A stretch of DNA of 64,000 nucleotides, taken from assembly GCF_900090245.1 (NCBI RefSeq), contig NZ_FMDN01000005.1:248001-312000 (forward strand), read 5' to 3'. The notes under the pieces are model-generated. The model made no database searches, had not been told where the DNA came from, and saw only the letters and a list, made by a program, of their open reading frames with translations. Positions 25,881-33,132 of this stretch are shown in pieces. The translations under genes and the position numbers were made by a program. The DNA is from Micromonospora halophytica (lineage in GTDB: Bacteria > Actinomycetota > Actinomycetes > Mycobacteriales > Micromonosporaceae). The stretch's first letter is position 1, and each line of letters opens with the position of its first letter.

Positions 25881-27107
25881 TCAGTTGCCCTTGGTGTCCG
25901 GATCCTTGTTGGCGGCGACCCAGTCGGCCATGGTGTCCGCCGACATCGCCTTGTACATCGCCAGCGCCTTCTCCCGGTCGGACACCACCACCGATTCGCC
26001 GTTGATGGTGTCGCTGCCCGAGTTCGGACTGGTCAGGAAGATCAGGTTCTCGCCGCGCAGGCTCCGGAACTGCAACGCCATGTCGGCCAGCGAGAAGTCC
26101 TTGTCCACCGTCACCGCGTCGGTGACCGACTGGAGGAACGCGTTCAGCTTCTTCGGACTGGTCAGCGTGCCCGAACTCGCCGCCTTGTCCATCAGCGCGC
26201 GGAGGAACTCCTGCTGGTGGCGCATCCGGGCGAAGTCGCCGTCCGGGAACTGCTTGCGCTGCCGGATCCAGTCCAGCGCGGTCGCGCCGTCCATGTGCAT
26301 GGTGCCCTTGGTGAACTTCCGGTACGGCTTGTGGATCGAGGTGACGCTCCGCTCCACCTTCAGGTCCACGCCGCCGAGCGCGTCGGTGACCTCCTTGAAG
26401 CCGCCGAAGTCGATCGCCATGACGTGGTCGATCCGGACGTCGGTGAAGCATTCCACGGTCCGTACCGCCAGCGGCAGGCCGCCGAACGCGAAGGCCGCGT
26501 TGATCTTCGCGCGCCGGCCGGAGCCGCACTCCGCGCCGGCGCTCTCCGGGATCGGTACGTACAAATCGCGCGGGATGGAGACCAGGTAGGCCGACTTGTG
26601 GTCGGCCGGGACGTGCATGACGATGATCGTGTCGGCCCGCCACTGGCTCTGCTGGTCCACCGGCGCGTCCGGGTCACGCGAGTCCGAGCCCACCAGCAGG
26701 ATGTTCAGCGCGCCGTTGACCGCCTTCGCCGGCCGGCCGCCGGTGATCTCCGAGAACGGGTCGGTCCGGGCCAGGTCGTTGTTCAGGCTGCGGGTGTACA
26801 TCCAGGCGCCCGCGCCGCCCAGCAGCGCCAGCACCAGCACCGCCACGCCGGCGACCAGGCCGATCCGCCCCCAGCGCGGGCGCGGCCCGCGCCCCCCGGG
26901 GTCGCCCGGACCCGGGGGCAGGCCCGGCCCGCCCGGGCTGCCGGGCCCGCCGGAGCGCGGCTGCCCCTCGTCGTACGAGGGGTACCACTGCGCGTCGGGC
27001 TGTCGGGCGCGCCCGGTGGCGCCCCGGCCGGGACCGGGAACCTGGGCGCGTCCGGAGCTCCGGTGCAGATGCGGGAGCGGGACGCCGGCAGACGATGTCG
27101 CGGACAT
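25881..27107 (-). CDS. LCP family protein (first copy)
   Basis: The 408-residue LCP enzyme starts with a long Gly/Pro-rich cytoplasmic region (about 1-80), one membrane helix (GLVAGVAVLVLALLGGAGAW) and the LCP domain: ILLVGSDSRDPD, RADTIIVMHVPADH, YLVSIPRDLYVPIP, KINAAFAFGG and RQRKQFPDGDFARMRHQQEF. The ATG at 27107 follows TACGCT by 7 nt, so a leaderless mRNA is likely. It is followed on the same strand by two more LCP genes, and preceded by an epimerase gene that makes activated sugars. Confidence 0.93.
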   Translation of the reverse strand: MSATSSAGVPLPHLHRSSGRAQVPGPGRGATGRARQPDAQWYPSYDEGQPRSGGPGSPGGPGLPPGPGDPGGRGPRPRWGRIGLVAGVAVLVLALLGGAGAWMYTRSLNNDLARTDPFSEITGGRPAKAVNGALNILLVGSDSRDPDAPVDQQSQWRADTIIVMHVPADHKSAYLVSIPRDLYVPIPESAGAECGSGRRAKINAAFAFGGLPLAVRTVECFTDVRIDHVMAIDFGGFKEVTDALGGVDLKVERSVTSIHKPYRKFTKGTMHMDGATALDWIRQRKQFPDGDFARMRHQQEFLRALMDKAASSGTLTSPKKLNAFLQSVTDAVTVDKDFSLADMALQFRSLRGENLIFLTSPNSGSDTINGESVVVSDREKALAMYKAMSADTMADWVAANKDPDTKGN

Positions 27108-27160
27108 GTGTTTCAGCGTACGTAGCCCGGTCGAGGGTTGCCCGAAGGCGAAGGCCGGAC

Positions 27161-27184
27161 CGCCTCCCGCGTGGCGCGGAGGCG
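27161..27184 (-). terminator. Hairpin after epimerase gene
   Basis: An imperfect GC stem (CGCCTCCCGCG against CGCGGAGGCG, one bulge) with loop TGG abuts the TAG stop of the epimerase gene on the minus strand. It probably separates that gene from the LCP promoter. Confidence 0.5.
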
Positions 27185-28159
27185 CTACCCTAGCCGGCTG
27201 CGGAAGTACGCGATGGTGCGCCGCAGGCCCTCTTCGGGCGAGACGGTCGGTTCGTATCCCAGCAGCTCCCGGGCGAGCGTGAGATCCGGCCGGCGCATCT
27301 CCGGGTCGTCCGCATTGCGAGTGATGTACGTCACCTCAGAGCTGCTCGCGCAGAGTGACACGATCGTCTCGGCGAGTTGCCGCATGCTCATCTCGTGCTC
27401 GGTGCCGCAGTTGATCGGCCCGGTCTCGGTCGAGTCGAGCAGCAGCAGGATGCCGCGCACCAGGTCGTCGACGTAGCAGATCGACCGGGTCTGGTTGCCG
27501 GTGCCGTGCACGGTGATCGGCTCACCGCGCAGCGCCTGCGAGATGAAGGTGGGGATGGCCCGGCCGTCGTCGGGACGCATCCGCGGGCCGTACGTGTTGA
27601 AGATCCGGACGATGGCGGCGTCCAGCCCCCTGCTCCGGTGGTACGCCATGGTGGCCGCCTCGGAGAAGCGCTTCGCCTCGTCGTAGACGGCCCGCACCCC
27701 GATCGGGTTGACGTTGCCCCAGTACGTTTCGCGCTGCGGGTGCTCCTTCGGGTCCCCGTACGCCTCGGAGGTGGAGGCCATCAGGAAGCGGGCGCCGTCG
27801 GCGAGCGCGCGGTCCAGCAGGTGCAGGGTGCCCACCGAGCCGACCCGGAGGATCTCCACCGGCAGCTTCTCGAAGTCGGTCGGGCTGGCCGGCGAGGCCA
27901 TGTGCAGGATGGCGTCGAACCGCTCCGCCAGCGTCGGGTGGGCCGGCAGCCCGTCGGAGATGTCCGCCTCGACCATGGTGAAGGTCGGCGTGTCCAACAG
28001 GTGGGCGACGTTCTCCTTGGACCCGGTGACGAAGTTGTCCAGCGCCACCACCGTGCAGCCGCGCTCGACGAGCCGGTCGACCAGGTGGGACGGCACGAAC
28101 CCGGCGCCACCGGTGACGAGGACGCGGTGACCGGTTCCGAAGCGCGGGGCTACGTTCAT
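27185..28159 (-). CDS. NAD-dependent epimerase/dehydratase, UDP-glucuronate decarboxylase-like
   Basis: The 324-residue short-chain dehydrogenase has the Rossmann motif VLVTGGAGFVPSHLVDRL, where the position usually occupied by Ile or Leu is Val-Pro. The catalytic Ser-Thr region is MASTSEAYGDP. The usual YxxxK is YDEAKR, and RIFNTYGPRMRPDDGRAIP and TRSICYVDDLVRGI follow. This pattern is typical of the UDP-xylose synthase/dTDP-glucose dehydratase group. The ATG at 28159 follows TAGGCT by 7 nt (leaderless). It may supply a sugar nucleotide for wall glycopolymers that the downstream LCP enzymes attach. Confidence 0.9.
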   Translation of the reverse strand: MNVAPRFGTGHRVLVTGGAGFVPSHLVDRLVERGCTVVALDNFVTGSKENVAHLLDTPTFTMVEADISDGLPAHPTLAERFDAILHMASPASPTDFEKLPVEILRVGSVGTLHLLDRALADGARFLMASTSEAYGDPKEHPQRETYWGNVNPIGVRAVYDEAKRFSEAATMAYHRSRGLDAAIVRIFNTYGPRMRPDDGRAIPTFISQALRGEPITVHGTGNQTRSICYVDDLVRGILLLLDSTETGPINCGTEHEMSMRQLAETIVSLCASSSEVTYITRNADDPEMRRPDLTLARELLGYEPTVSPEEGLRRTIAYFRSRLG

Positions 28160-28205
28160 GCCGGCCAGCCTACTCAGCGGTGCCGGCCGGAGGGGCGCGG
28201 CATGC

Positions 28206-28242
28206 GGCGGGGTCCCGGCGCGTGCCGCGCCGGGACCCCGCC
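28206..28242 (-). terminator. Strong terminator hairpin after symporter operon
   Basis: A perfect 17-bp stem begins GGCGGGGTCCCGG at 28206 and closes with its complement ending at 28242, around loop TGC. It lies 12 nt past the symporter stop on the minus strand. Confidence 0.8.
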
Positions 28243-28254
28243 CGTGGTGGACCG

Positions 28255-29928
28255 TCAGTGCGCGCCCGCGCCGGTGAGCGCGCGCACCTCCAGTTCCGCG
28301 TACTTCTCCTCGTCGTGCTCCTTCGAGATCACCGTGCCGATCCAGCCGCAGAGGAAGCCGAACGGGATGGAGAGGATGCCCGGGTTGGACAGCGGGAACC
28401 ACTGCCAGTCCTGGTCCGGGAACATCGCGGTCGGCGCTCCGGAAACCACCGGGGAGAAGAACACCAGGAACACGGCCGAGAGCAGGCCACCGTAGATGGC
28501 CCAGACCGCGCCGGAGGTGTTGAACCGCTTCCAGAACAGGCTGTAGAGGATCGCCGGCAGGTTGCCCGACGCGGCGACCGCGAAGGCCAGCGCCACCAGG
28601 AAGGCCACGTTCAGGCTCTGCGCGAAGATGGACAGGACGATCGAGACCGCGCCGATGACCAGCGCGGAGACTCGGGCAACCGTGACCTCCTGCCGCTCCG
28701 ACGCCTTGCCGTTCTTGATGACGTTGGCGTAGAAGTCGTGCGCCAGGCTGGACGACGAGGCCAGGGTCAGCCCGGCCACCACCGCCAGGATGGTGGCGAA
28801 GGCCACCGCCGCGATGATCGCCAGCAGGGTCGCCCCGCCCAGGTTCCCGCCGAGGAAGTCCATGCCCAGCGCCTCGGCCAGCTGCGGGGCGGCGGTGTTG
28901 CCGGCCTTGTCCTGGGCGGTGATCGCCTCGCCACCCACCAGCGCCGCCGCGCCGAAGCCGAGAGCCAGGGTGAGCAGGTAGAACGTGCCGATGATGCCGA
29001 TCGCCCAGAGCACGCTCTTGCGGGCCGCCTTCGCCGTCGGGACGGTGTAGAAGCGGATCAGGATGTGCGGCAGGCCGGCGGTGCCGAGCACCAGCGCGAT
29101 GCCGAGCGAGAGCAGGTCCATCTTGCTGTAGAAGGTCTTCAACGCGTCGCCGGGTGTGTCGACCCCGTACCGGAGCCCGGGTTCCAGGAACGCGCTGCCC
29201 TTGCCCGAGGCGGACGCGGCGTCGCCGAGCAGCGAGGAGAGGTTGAACTTGTACTTTGCCAGCACCAGCAGGGTCATCACCAGCGCGCCGGCCATCAGCA
29301 GGAACGCCTTGACGATCTGGACGTAGGTGGTGCCCTTCATCCCGCCGACCGTGACGTAGATGATCATCAGGGCGCCGACCATGACGATCGTGGCGACCTT
29401 GGCGGTCGCGGCGTCCATGCCGAGGAAGGTGGTGCCCGGCTTGATGCCGAGCAGGAGCGCCACCAGCGCGCCCGCGCCGACCATCTGGGCCAGCAGGTAG
29501 AAGATCGACACGGTGATGGTGGAGACCGCCGCGGCGGTGCGGACCGGACGCTGGCGCATCCGGAAGGCCAGCACGTCGGCCATCGTGTACCGGCCCGAGT
29601 TGCGCAGCAGTTCGGCGACGAGCAGCAGCGCCACCAGCCAGGCGACCAGGAAGCCGATCGAGTAGAGGAAGCCGTCGTAGCCGTAGAGGGCGATGATGCC
29701 GGCGATGCCGAGGAACGAGGCGGCCGACATGTAGTCGCCACCGATCGCCATTCCGTTCTGGAAGCCGGAGAAGGAGCGCCCGCCGGCGTAGAAGTCGGTG
29801 GCGGTCTTGGTCTGCCGGCTGGCCCAGATGGTGATGGCCAGGGTCACCGCCACGAAGATCAGGAAGAGCGTGATGGTGAGGTTGCGGGCGGTGCCGCCAC
29901 CCGCCTCAGCCGCGAGGACCGTGTTCAT
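28255..29928 (-). CDS. actP: Cation/acetate-type sodium:solute symporter
   Basis: The 557-residue SSS-family permease has about 13 membrane segments. Recognisable family features are DFYAGGRSFSGFQNGMAIGGDYMSAASFLGIAGIIALYGYDG near the N-terminus, MGAALVA-type helices, and FYTVPTAKAARKS in a loop. It closely resembles bacterial acetate/carboxylate symporters (ActP, MctC). It overlaps the upstream DUF485 gene by 23 bp, the usual partner arrangement. The symbol reflects similarity, as the true substrate (acetate, pyruvate, propionate) is not readable. Confidence 0.92.
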   Translation of the reverse strand: MNTVLAAEAGGGTARNLTITLFLIFVAVTLAITIWASRQTKTATDFYAGGRSFSGFQNGMAIGGDYMSAASFLGIAGIIALYGYDGFLYSIGFLVAWLVALLLVAELLRNSGRYTMADVLAFRMRQRPVRTAAAVSTITVSIFYLLAQMVGAGALVALLLGIKPGTTFLGMDAATAKVATIVMVGALMIIYVTVGGMKGTTYVQIVKAFLLMAGALVMTLLVLAKYKFNLSSLLGDAASASGKGSAFLEPGLRYGVDTPGDALKTFYSKMDLLSLGIALVLGTAGLPHILIRFYTVPTAKAARKSVLWAIGIIGTFYLLTLALGFGAAALVGGEAITAQDKAGNTAAPQLAEALGMDFLGGNLGGATLLAIIAAVAFATILAVVAGLTLASSSSLAHDFYANVIKNGKASERQEVTVARVSALVIGAVSIVLSIFAQSLNVAFLVALAFAVAASGNLPAILYSLFWKRFNTSGAVWAIYGGLLSAVFLVFFSPVVSGAPTAMFPDQDWQWFPLSNPGILSIPFGFLCGWIGTVISKEHDEEKYAELEVRALTGAGAH

Positions 29929-30277
29929 GCTTCACCTCCCCGATCTCGGCGCGGATCCGGTCGGCGATCGGGTCGAGCTTCCGGTCGGCGTGCCGGGAGT
30001 AGAGCCAGGCGATCAGGAACGTCGAGACGAACTGGAGCAGGCCGAAGACGAGGGCCACGTTGACGTTGCTGCCGAAGAGCTTCGTACCCATGAAGCCCCG
30101 CGCGTACGCGGAGAGGATCACGTAGAGCGCGTACCACAGGAAGAAGGCGACGGTCATCGGGAAGACGAAGCCGCGCAGCGCGCGACGCAACCCGGCGAAC
30201 TCGTCCGACCGTTGTACGGCCAGATACCGCTCGGCCGCCGACTCCGTCGGGGCGGACGCGGGCGTGTCCGTGGACAT
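29906..30277 (-). CDS. DUF485 domain-containing membrane protein
   Basis: The 123-residue protein has the DUF485 signature: LRRALRGFVFPMTVAFFLWYALYVIL, then a second helix NVALVFGLLQFVSTFLIAWLYSRHADRKLDPIADRIR. DUF485 proteins (YjcH-like) are encoded with acetate symporters and are thought to assist them. The ATG at 30277 has a purine-rich GAAGGTGGTG upstream. A GTGA-N6-TCAC palindrome lies about 125 bp upstream and may control the operon. Confidence 0.9.
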   Translation of the reverse strand: MSTDTPASAPTESAAERYLAVQRSDEFAGLRRALRGFVFPMTVAFFLWYALYVILSAYARGFMGTKLFGSNVNVALVFGLLQFVSTFLIAWLYSRHADRKLDPIADRIRAEIGEVKHEHGPRG

Positions 30278-30401
30278 TTTGTGGATCACCACCTTCACAG
30301 GTGTCGGGAGTTTCGCGCACGGTAGAGAGCGCGGTCCCCGGCCGGGAAGGCTGTGATCGAGGGTGGTCGCCGGCTGCGCCGAACGGTCCGCCCGCTGCGC
30401 C

Positions 30402-30419
30402 GAGTGACCCAGGTCACTC
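30402..30419. promoter_or_regulatory. CRP-like palindrome upstream of the DUF485-symporter operon
   Basis: The 18-bp perfect palindrome GAGTGACC-CA-GGTCACTC contains GTGA-N6-TCAC, the core of CRP/GlxR-family operators. It lies 125-142 bp before the DUF485 start, in a position suitable for regulation. It is also about 60 bp past the end of the flavin reductase gene. Confidence 0.5.
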
Positions 30420-30435
30420 CGGTGAGCGGTCGCCC

Positions 30436-30465
30436 GGTGCGCCGACCGCCGGTGGTCGGCGCACC
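30436..30465 (-). terminator. Terminator hairpin after flavin reductase fusion gene
   Basis: GGTGCGCCGACC pairs perfectly with GGTCGGCGCACC across a 6-nt loop. It begins 16 nt past the stop at 30481 on the minus strand. Confidence 0.7.
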
Positions 30466-30480
30466 CGGTCGGCGTACCCC

Positions 30481-31236
30481 TCAGGTCAGCTCGTGGTAGC
30501 GGCCCCGGTAGTGCAGCAGCGGCATGGTCTCCTCGGCCAGGTCGACCGCCTCGATGGTGGCCTCGACCAGCAGGCCCCAGCCGTACTCCCGGGCGGCGTC
30601 GAGCCGGCAGCCGGCCCACCCGCCCGCGTCGGACGGCACCGGGCCGTACGGGGTGTCGGTCCACGAGCCGGTGGCGAAGAGTCCGCCCGGGGAGGGGAAG
30701 AGGCCGGCGAACCGGTCGGCGAGCTGCCGGTGCGGTGGCCCCAACGGTGACACCGCGAACCGTCCGGCCTCCTCGATCGCCGCCCACACGTCCGACTCCG
30801 GGTCGATCAGGCCGAGCAGCCGGTCCGGCTCCCCCTCGGCGACAAGCGTGGACGACACGGTCAGCCCCGCCGGACCGGGGGCCGTCCAGAGCGTCACCGG
30901 GGCCGCGAGCCGGCCCCGCAGCCGGCGTACCGGCGAACGCTGCCCGGCCGGCACGGCGAACGGGTCGGTGTGGTGGATCTCGGCACCCGGTTCATGATTC
31001 ACGTGAAACATTGTGCCGCCCCGGGCCCGCGCCCAACCCAGGAAGCGTTCGTGCAGGTCGGCCGGGCGTGCCTGCGGGTGGAGCCGGGCGAGCTGGTCAC
31101 CCGCCTCGACCATCAGCCCGCCCAGGTATACCAGCAGCGCCGCCCGGTCCTGCCGGTACTCGACCAGTAGCCCGAGCCGGGCCGGCTGGCACGGCCAGTG
31201 GGCCCCACAGGCCCGGCACCGCCACAACGGCCGCAT
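30481..31236 (-). CDS. CxxC-module / flavin-reductase-like fusion protein
   Basis: The 251-residue product joins two parts. Residues 1-80 carry WRCRACGAHWPC, a zinc-ribbon-like cysteine cluster, followed by a helical stretch (LLVEYRQDRAALLVYLGGLMVEAGDQLARL). From about residue 105 the sequence resembles the flavin reductase/FMN-binding split barrel: LRGRLAAPVTLWTAPGPAGLTVSSTLVAEG, LGLIDPESDVWAAIEEAGRFAVSPL, HRQLADRFAGL. The junction MFHVNHEP is encoded by a parS-like 16-mer. A start at 31236 is chosen for AGGCGGAG 10 nt upstream; a GTG at 31257 is also in frame. Two separate genes are possible, the second starting at the internal ATG. Confidence 0.72.
   Translation of the reverse strand: MRPLWRCRACGAHWPCQPARLGLLVEYRQDRAALLVYLGGLMVEAGDQLARLHPQARPADLHERFLGWARARGGTMFHVNHEPGAEIHHTDPFAVPAGQRSPVRRLRGRLAAPVTLWTAPGPAGLTVSSTLVAEGEPDRLLGLIDPESDVWAAIEEAGRFAVSPLGPPHRQLADRFAGLFPSPGGLFATGSWTDTPYGPVPSDAGGWAGCRLDAAREYGWGLLVEATIEAVDLAEETMPLLHYRGRYHELT
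30995..31010. promoter_or_regulatory. parS-like ParB-binding site
   Basis: TGATTCACGTGAAACA differs from the bacterial parS consensus TGTTTCACGTGAAACA at one of 16 positions. The central TTCACGTGAA is perfectly palindromic. It lies inside the flavin reductase fusion gene and encodes the junction residues MFHVNH on the minus strand. Confidence 0.75.
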
Positions 31237-31339
31237 CGGCAGATGGCTCCGCCTCACCGTGCCGCGACCCGTCGAGGTGGTGGCAGCCTCCGGCCGCTCC
31301 GCGTGCCACGTCCGGCCGAGGTCCGGACGAGCGGCGGCA

Positions 31340-31729
31340 TCACCAGCGGCCCCCGTTCGCGCGCCAGGTCTGTGCCGGGGTCAGCCAGCCCGCGCAGCCG
31401 GGCCGGGGGAAGGCCACGGTCGGCTCGGTCGACCACGCCGGTGCCTGGTTCGGCCGGCGTGTCGCCCGCGGCGTCGCCACGCCCGGCACCCCGGTCGCCG
31501 GTCCCGCCATCCCCGGGTACGACCGGAAGGCCGCCGGTGCCACCGTCCCCGGGTACGGCGGAAAGCTCGCCGGTGCCGGTGCCGGTGCCGGTGCCGGTGC
31601 CGACCGTCCGGTCACCGATCCCGTCGGGAACCGTCCAGCCCGACTCCGGGCCGTTGGCCCGGCCGTTCTCCGGTGCCTCGGTGTCACCCGAGTGCGCCGA
31701 TCCCGCCGGCCGCGCAGGAATCCGAACAT
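31340..31729 (-). CDS. Small Pro/Ala-rich protein with conserved C-terminal WRANGGRW tail
   Basis: The 129-residue product starts MFGFLRGRRDRR, has a low-complexity APAPAPAPA middle encoded by a hexanucleotide repeat, and ends PTVAFPRPGCAGWLTPAQTWRANGGRW. I recall similar short actinomycete proteins ending in a TPAQ-type segment and an RANGGRW-like tail; their function is unknown. AGGAG lies about 7 nt before the ATG at 31729. It precedes the fusion gene on the same strand by about 100 bp, next to an XRE/DUF397 locus. A longer overlapping frame (31254-31844) lacks such features and is less likely. Confidence 0.65.
   Translation of the reverse strand: MFGFLRGRRDRRTRVTPRHRRTAGPTARSRAGRFPTGSVTGRSAPAPAPAPAPASFPPYPGTVAPAAFRSYPGMAGPATGVPGVATPRATRRPNQAPAWSTEPTVAFPRPGCAGWLTPAQTWRANGGRW
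31569..31600. repeat. Hexanucleotide tandem repeat GCCGGT
   Basis: About five consecutive copies of GCCGGT/GGTGCC lie within the Pro/Ala-rich gene, giving the (AP)n run. A multiple of three keeps the frame, so copy number could vary without breaking the protein. Confidence 0.75.
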
Positions 31730-31924
31730 GCCGCTCTCCTCCCGGTGTCAGGGGTCGCCCCGGCCAGGGGGGATCGGCCGGGGCGACCCGCGCAGGACCG
31801 GCCGCCGGGTAGTCGCCTCCACCGGCCGGGCCGCGTGTCTCCACCCTGGACGCGACAGCGCGGACACGGGAGGATGCCAGGGCTTACTACGCAGCGCGGT
31901 CACGTACTTACGGGAGACGTAAGG

Positions 31925-32710
31925 ATGAAGGTCGAGATGTGGATCCGGGCGCTCAAGGCGGCCCGGGCCGGCGCGGAGGTTTCCCAGGAGGGCCTGGCGA
32001 CACTGATCAGGTGGAGTCCGTCCACGGTGGCCGCGATCGAGACCGGTCGCCGCCGGCCGACCATGGAGTTCGCCGTCGCCGCCGACGAGGCCCTGAACAC
32101 CGGCGGCCTCCTCGCCAGCCTCCTCAAACCTGCTGAGGGCAGCAGCTCACCCACCTGGTTCGAGTCGTGGCCCGGGCACGAGGAGCGGGCGATCCGGCTG
32201 TGCAACTTCGAGCCGTGCCTGGTGCCAGGGCTCCTGCAGACCGAGGAGTATGCGCGCACCGTCTTCTCGACGGGTGGGCTGTACCGGAGCTAGGAGGTGG
32301 AGCACCGGCTCATGCTCCGGATGAGCCGGCAGGCACTGCTCCGGCGCGACGACCCCCCGGAGGGCGTGTTCGTCATCGACGAGAGTGCCCTGCGCCGGTC
32401 GGTTGGCGGGCCTGCGGTGATGGATCGACAGCTCGGGCGGCTGCTGGAAGTCGCAGAGCTGCCGAACGTTCGGCTTTACGTCCTACCGCTCGACGTCGGC
32501 GCGCACGTTTCGATGGGAGGTGGATTCGTGATCGCGGAGCTTCCCGGCGACCACCGTCTGGTGTGTCTAGACAACGCGGCGCGAGGACAGATCGCCGATT
32601 ATCCGGAGTGGATAGGCTTGGTCCAGCGGAAGTGGGAGCGTCTCCTGGGTGAGGCGCTCGGCGAGCGGGCCTCGCTCGATTTGATCAACAAGTTGAAGGT
32701 GACACCATGA
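31925..32710 (+). pseudogene. XRE-family HTH / DUF5753 regulator split by an in-frame TAG
   Basis: Residues 1-70 form an XRE-type HTH (SQEGLATLIRWSPSTVAAIETGRRRPT). The following region is DUF5753, and its start is seen in FESWPGHEERAIRLCNFEPCLVPGLLQTEEYARTVFSTGGLYR. A TAG at 32291-32293 then interrupts the frame, and the same frame continues as EVEHRLMLRMSRQALLRRDDPPEG through LDNAARGQI and KWERLLGEAL to 32710. There is no frameshift, so a single substitution (for example GAG to TAG) is the simplest cause. Intact relatives are one protein of about 260-280 residues. GGAGG next to the stop might allow restart at GTG 32297 or ATG 32312, giving two half-proteins. The stop overlaps the DUF397 start as ATGA. 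Confidence 0.85.
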
Positions 32711-32901
32711 CCATTGCCGTGCCCCTCTGGCGTAAGTCGACGCGCTCGGACAATGACGGCAACTGTGTCGAGGTGGCCGACAATCTGCCCGGGGTGGTGC
32801 TGGTGCGGGACAGCAAGGACCGGTCCGGCCCGACGCTGCGCTTCACCCCCACCGCCTGGCGCTCCTTCCTCGCCCTCACCCGCGCTCCGCACGCCGACTG
32901 A
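32707..32901 (+). CDS. DUF397 domain-containing protein
   Basis: The 64-residue product is a complete DUF397 protein: WRKSTRSDNDGNCVEVADNL, VVLVRDSKDRSGPTLRFTPTAWRSFL. DUF397 proteins pair with XRE/DUF5753 regulators in actinomycete development and may act as a small antagonistic partner. It overlaps the broken regulator by 4 bp and remains intact, so it may be an orphan half of the pair. Confidence 0.93.
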   Translation: MTIAVPLWRKSTRSDNDGNCVEVADNLPGVVLVRDSKDRSGPTLRFTPTAWRSFLALTRAPHAD

Positions 32902-32949
32902 CACCCACAGGTGGACTGACGCCCGCACGTCGACTGACACCCCGCGCGT

Positions 32950-33023
32950 TGATCGCGCAGAAACAGGGAAATAGTGGCCTCCTTCGCGATCGAGGCCACT
33001 ATTTCCATGTTCGAGCGCGATCA
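32950..33023. repeat. GATC-capped intergenic inverted repeat B
   Basis: Outer arms TGATCGCGC (32950-32958) and GCGCGATCA (33015-33023) are perfect. Inner arms 32967-32981 and 32992-33006 (GGAAATAGTGGCCTC and its complement) are also perfect. They are separated by symmetric 8-nt internal loops, with a 10-nt apical loop. It lies between the convergent DUF397 and lipoprotein genes. Confidence 0.85.
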
Positions 33024-33030
33024 TGCCCGC

Positions 33031-33070
33031 CGATCCGGCCCGATCCGGCCCGATCCGGCCCGATCCGGGC
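33031..33070. repeat. Decanucleotide tandem repeat CGATCCGGCC
   Basis: Three exact copies (33031-33060) and one near copy (33061-33070) follow inverted repeat B. Each unit contains GATC. Confidence 0.9.
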
Positions 33071-33132
33071 CGGAACGGCCGATCAGGCCCGGCGCATTGG
33101 CGGGTCGTCACCGGGCGGGTGGGCTGGTCAGG

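Noticed and set aside
31254-31844. 196-codon minus frame overlapping the Pro/Ala-rich gene
   Set aside because: The alternative frame at 31340-31729 has a better ribosome-binding site, a recognisable RANGGRW tail and plausible composition.
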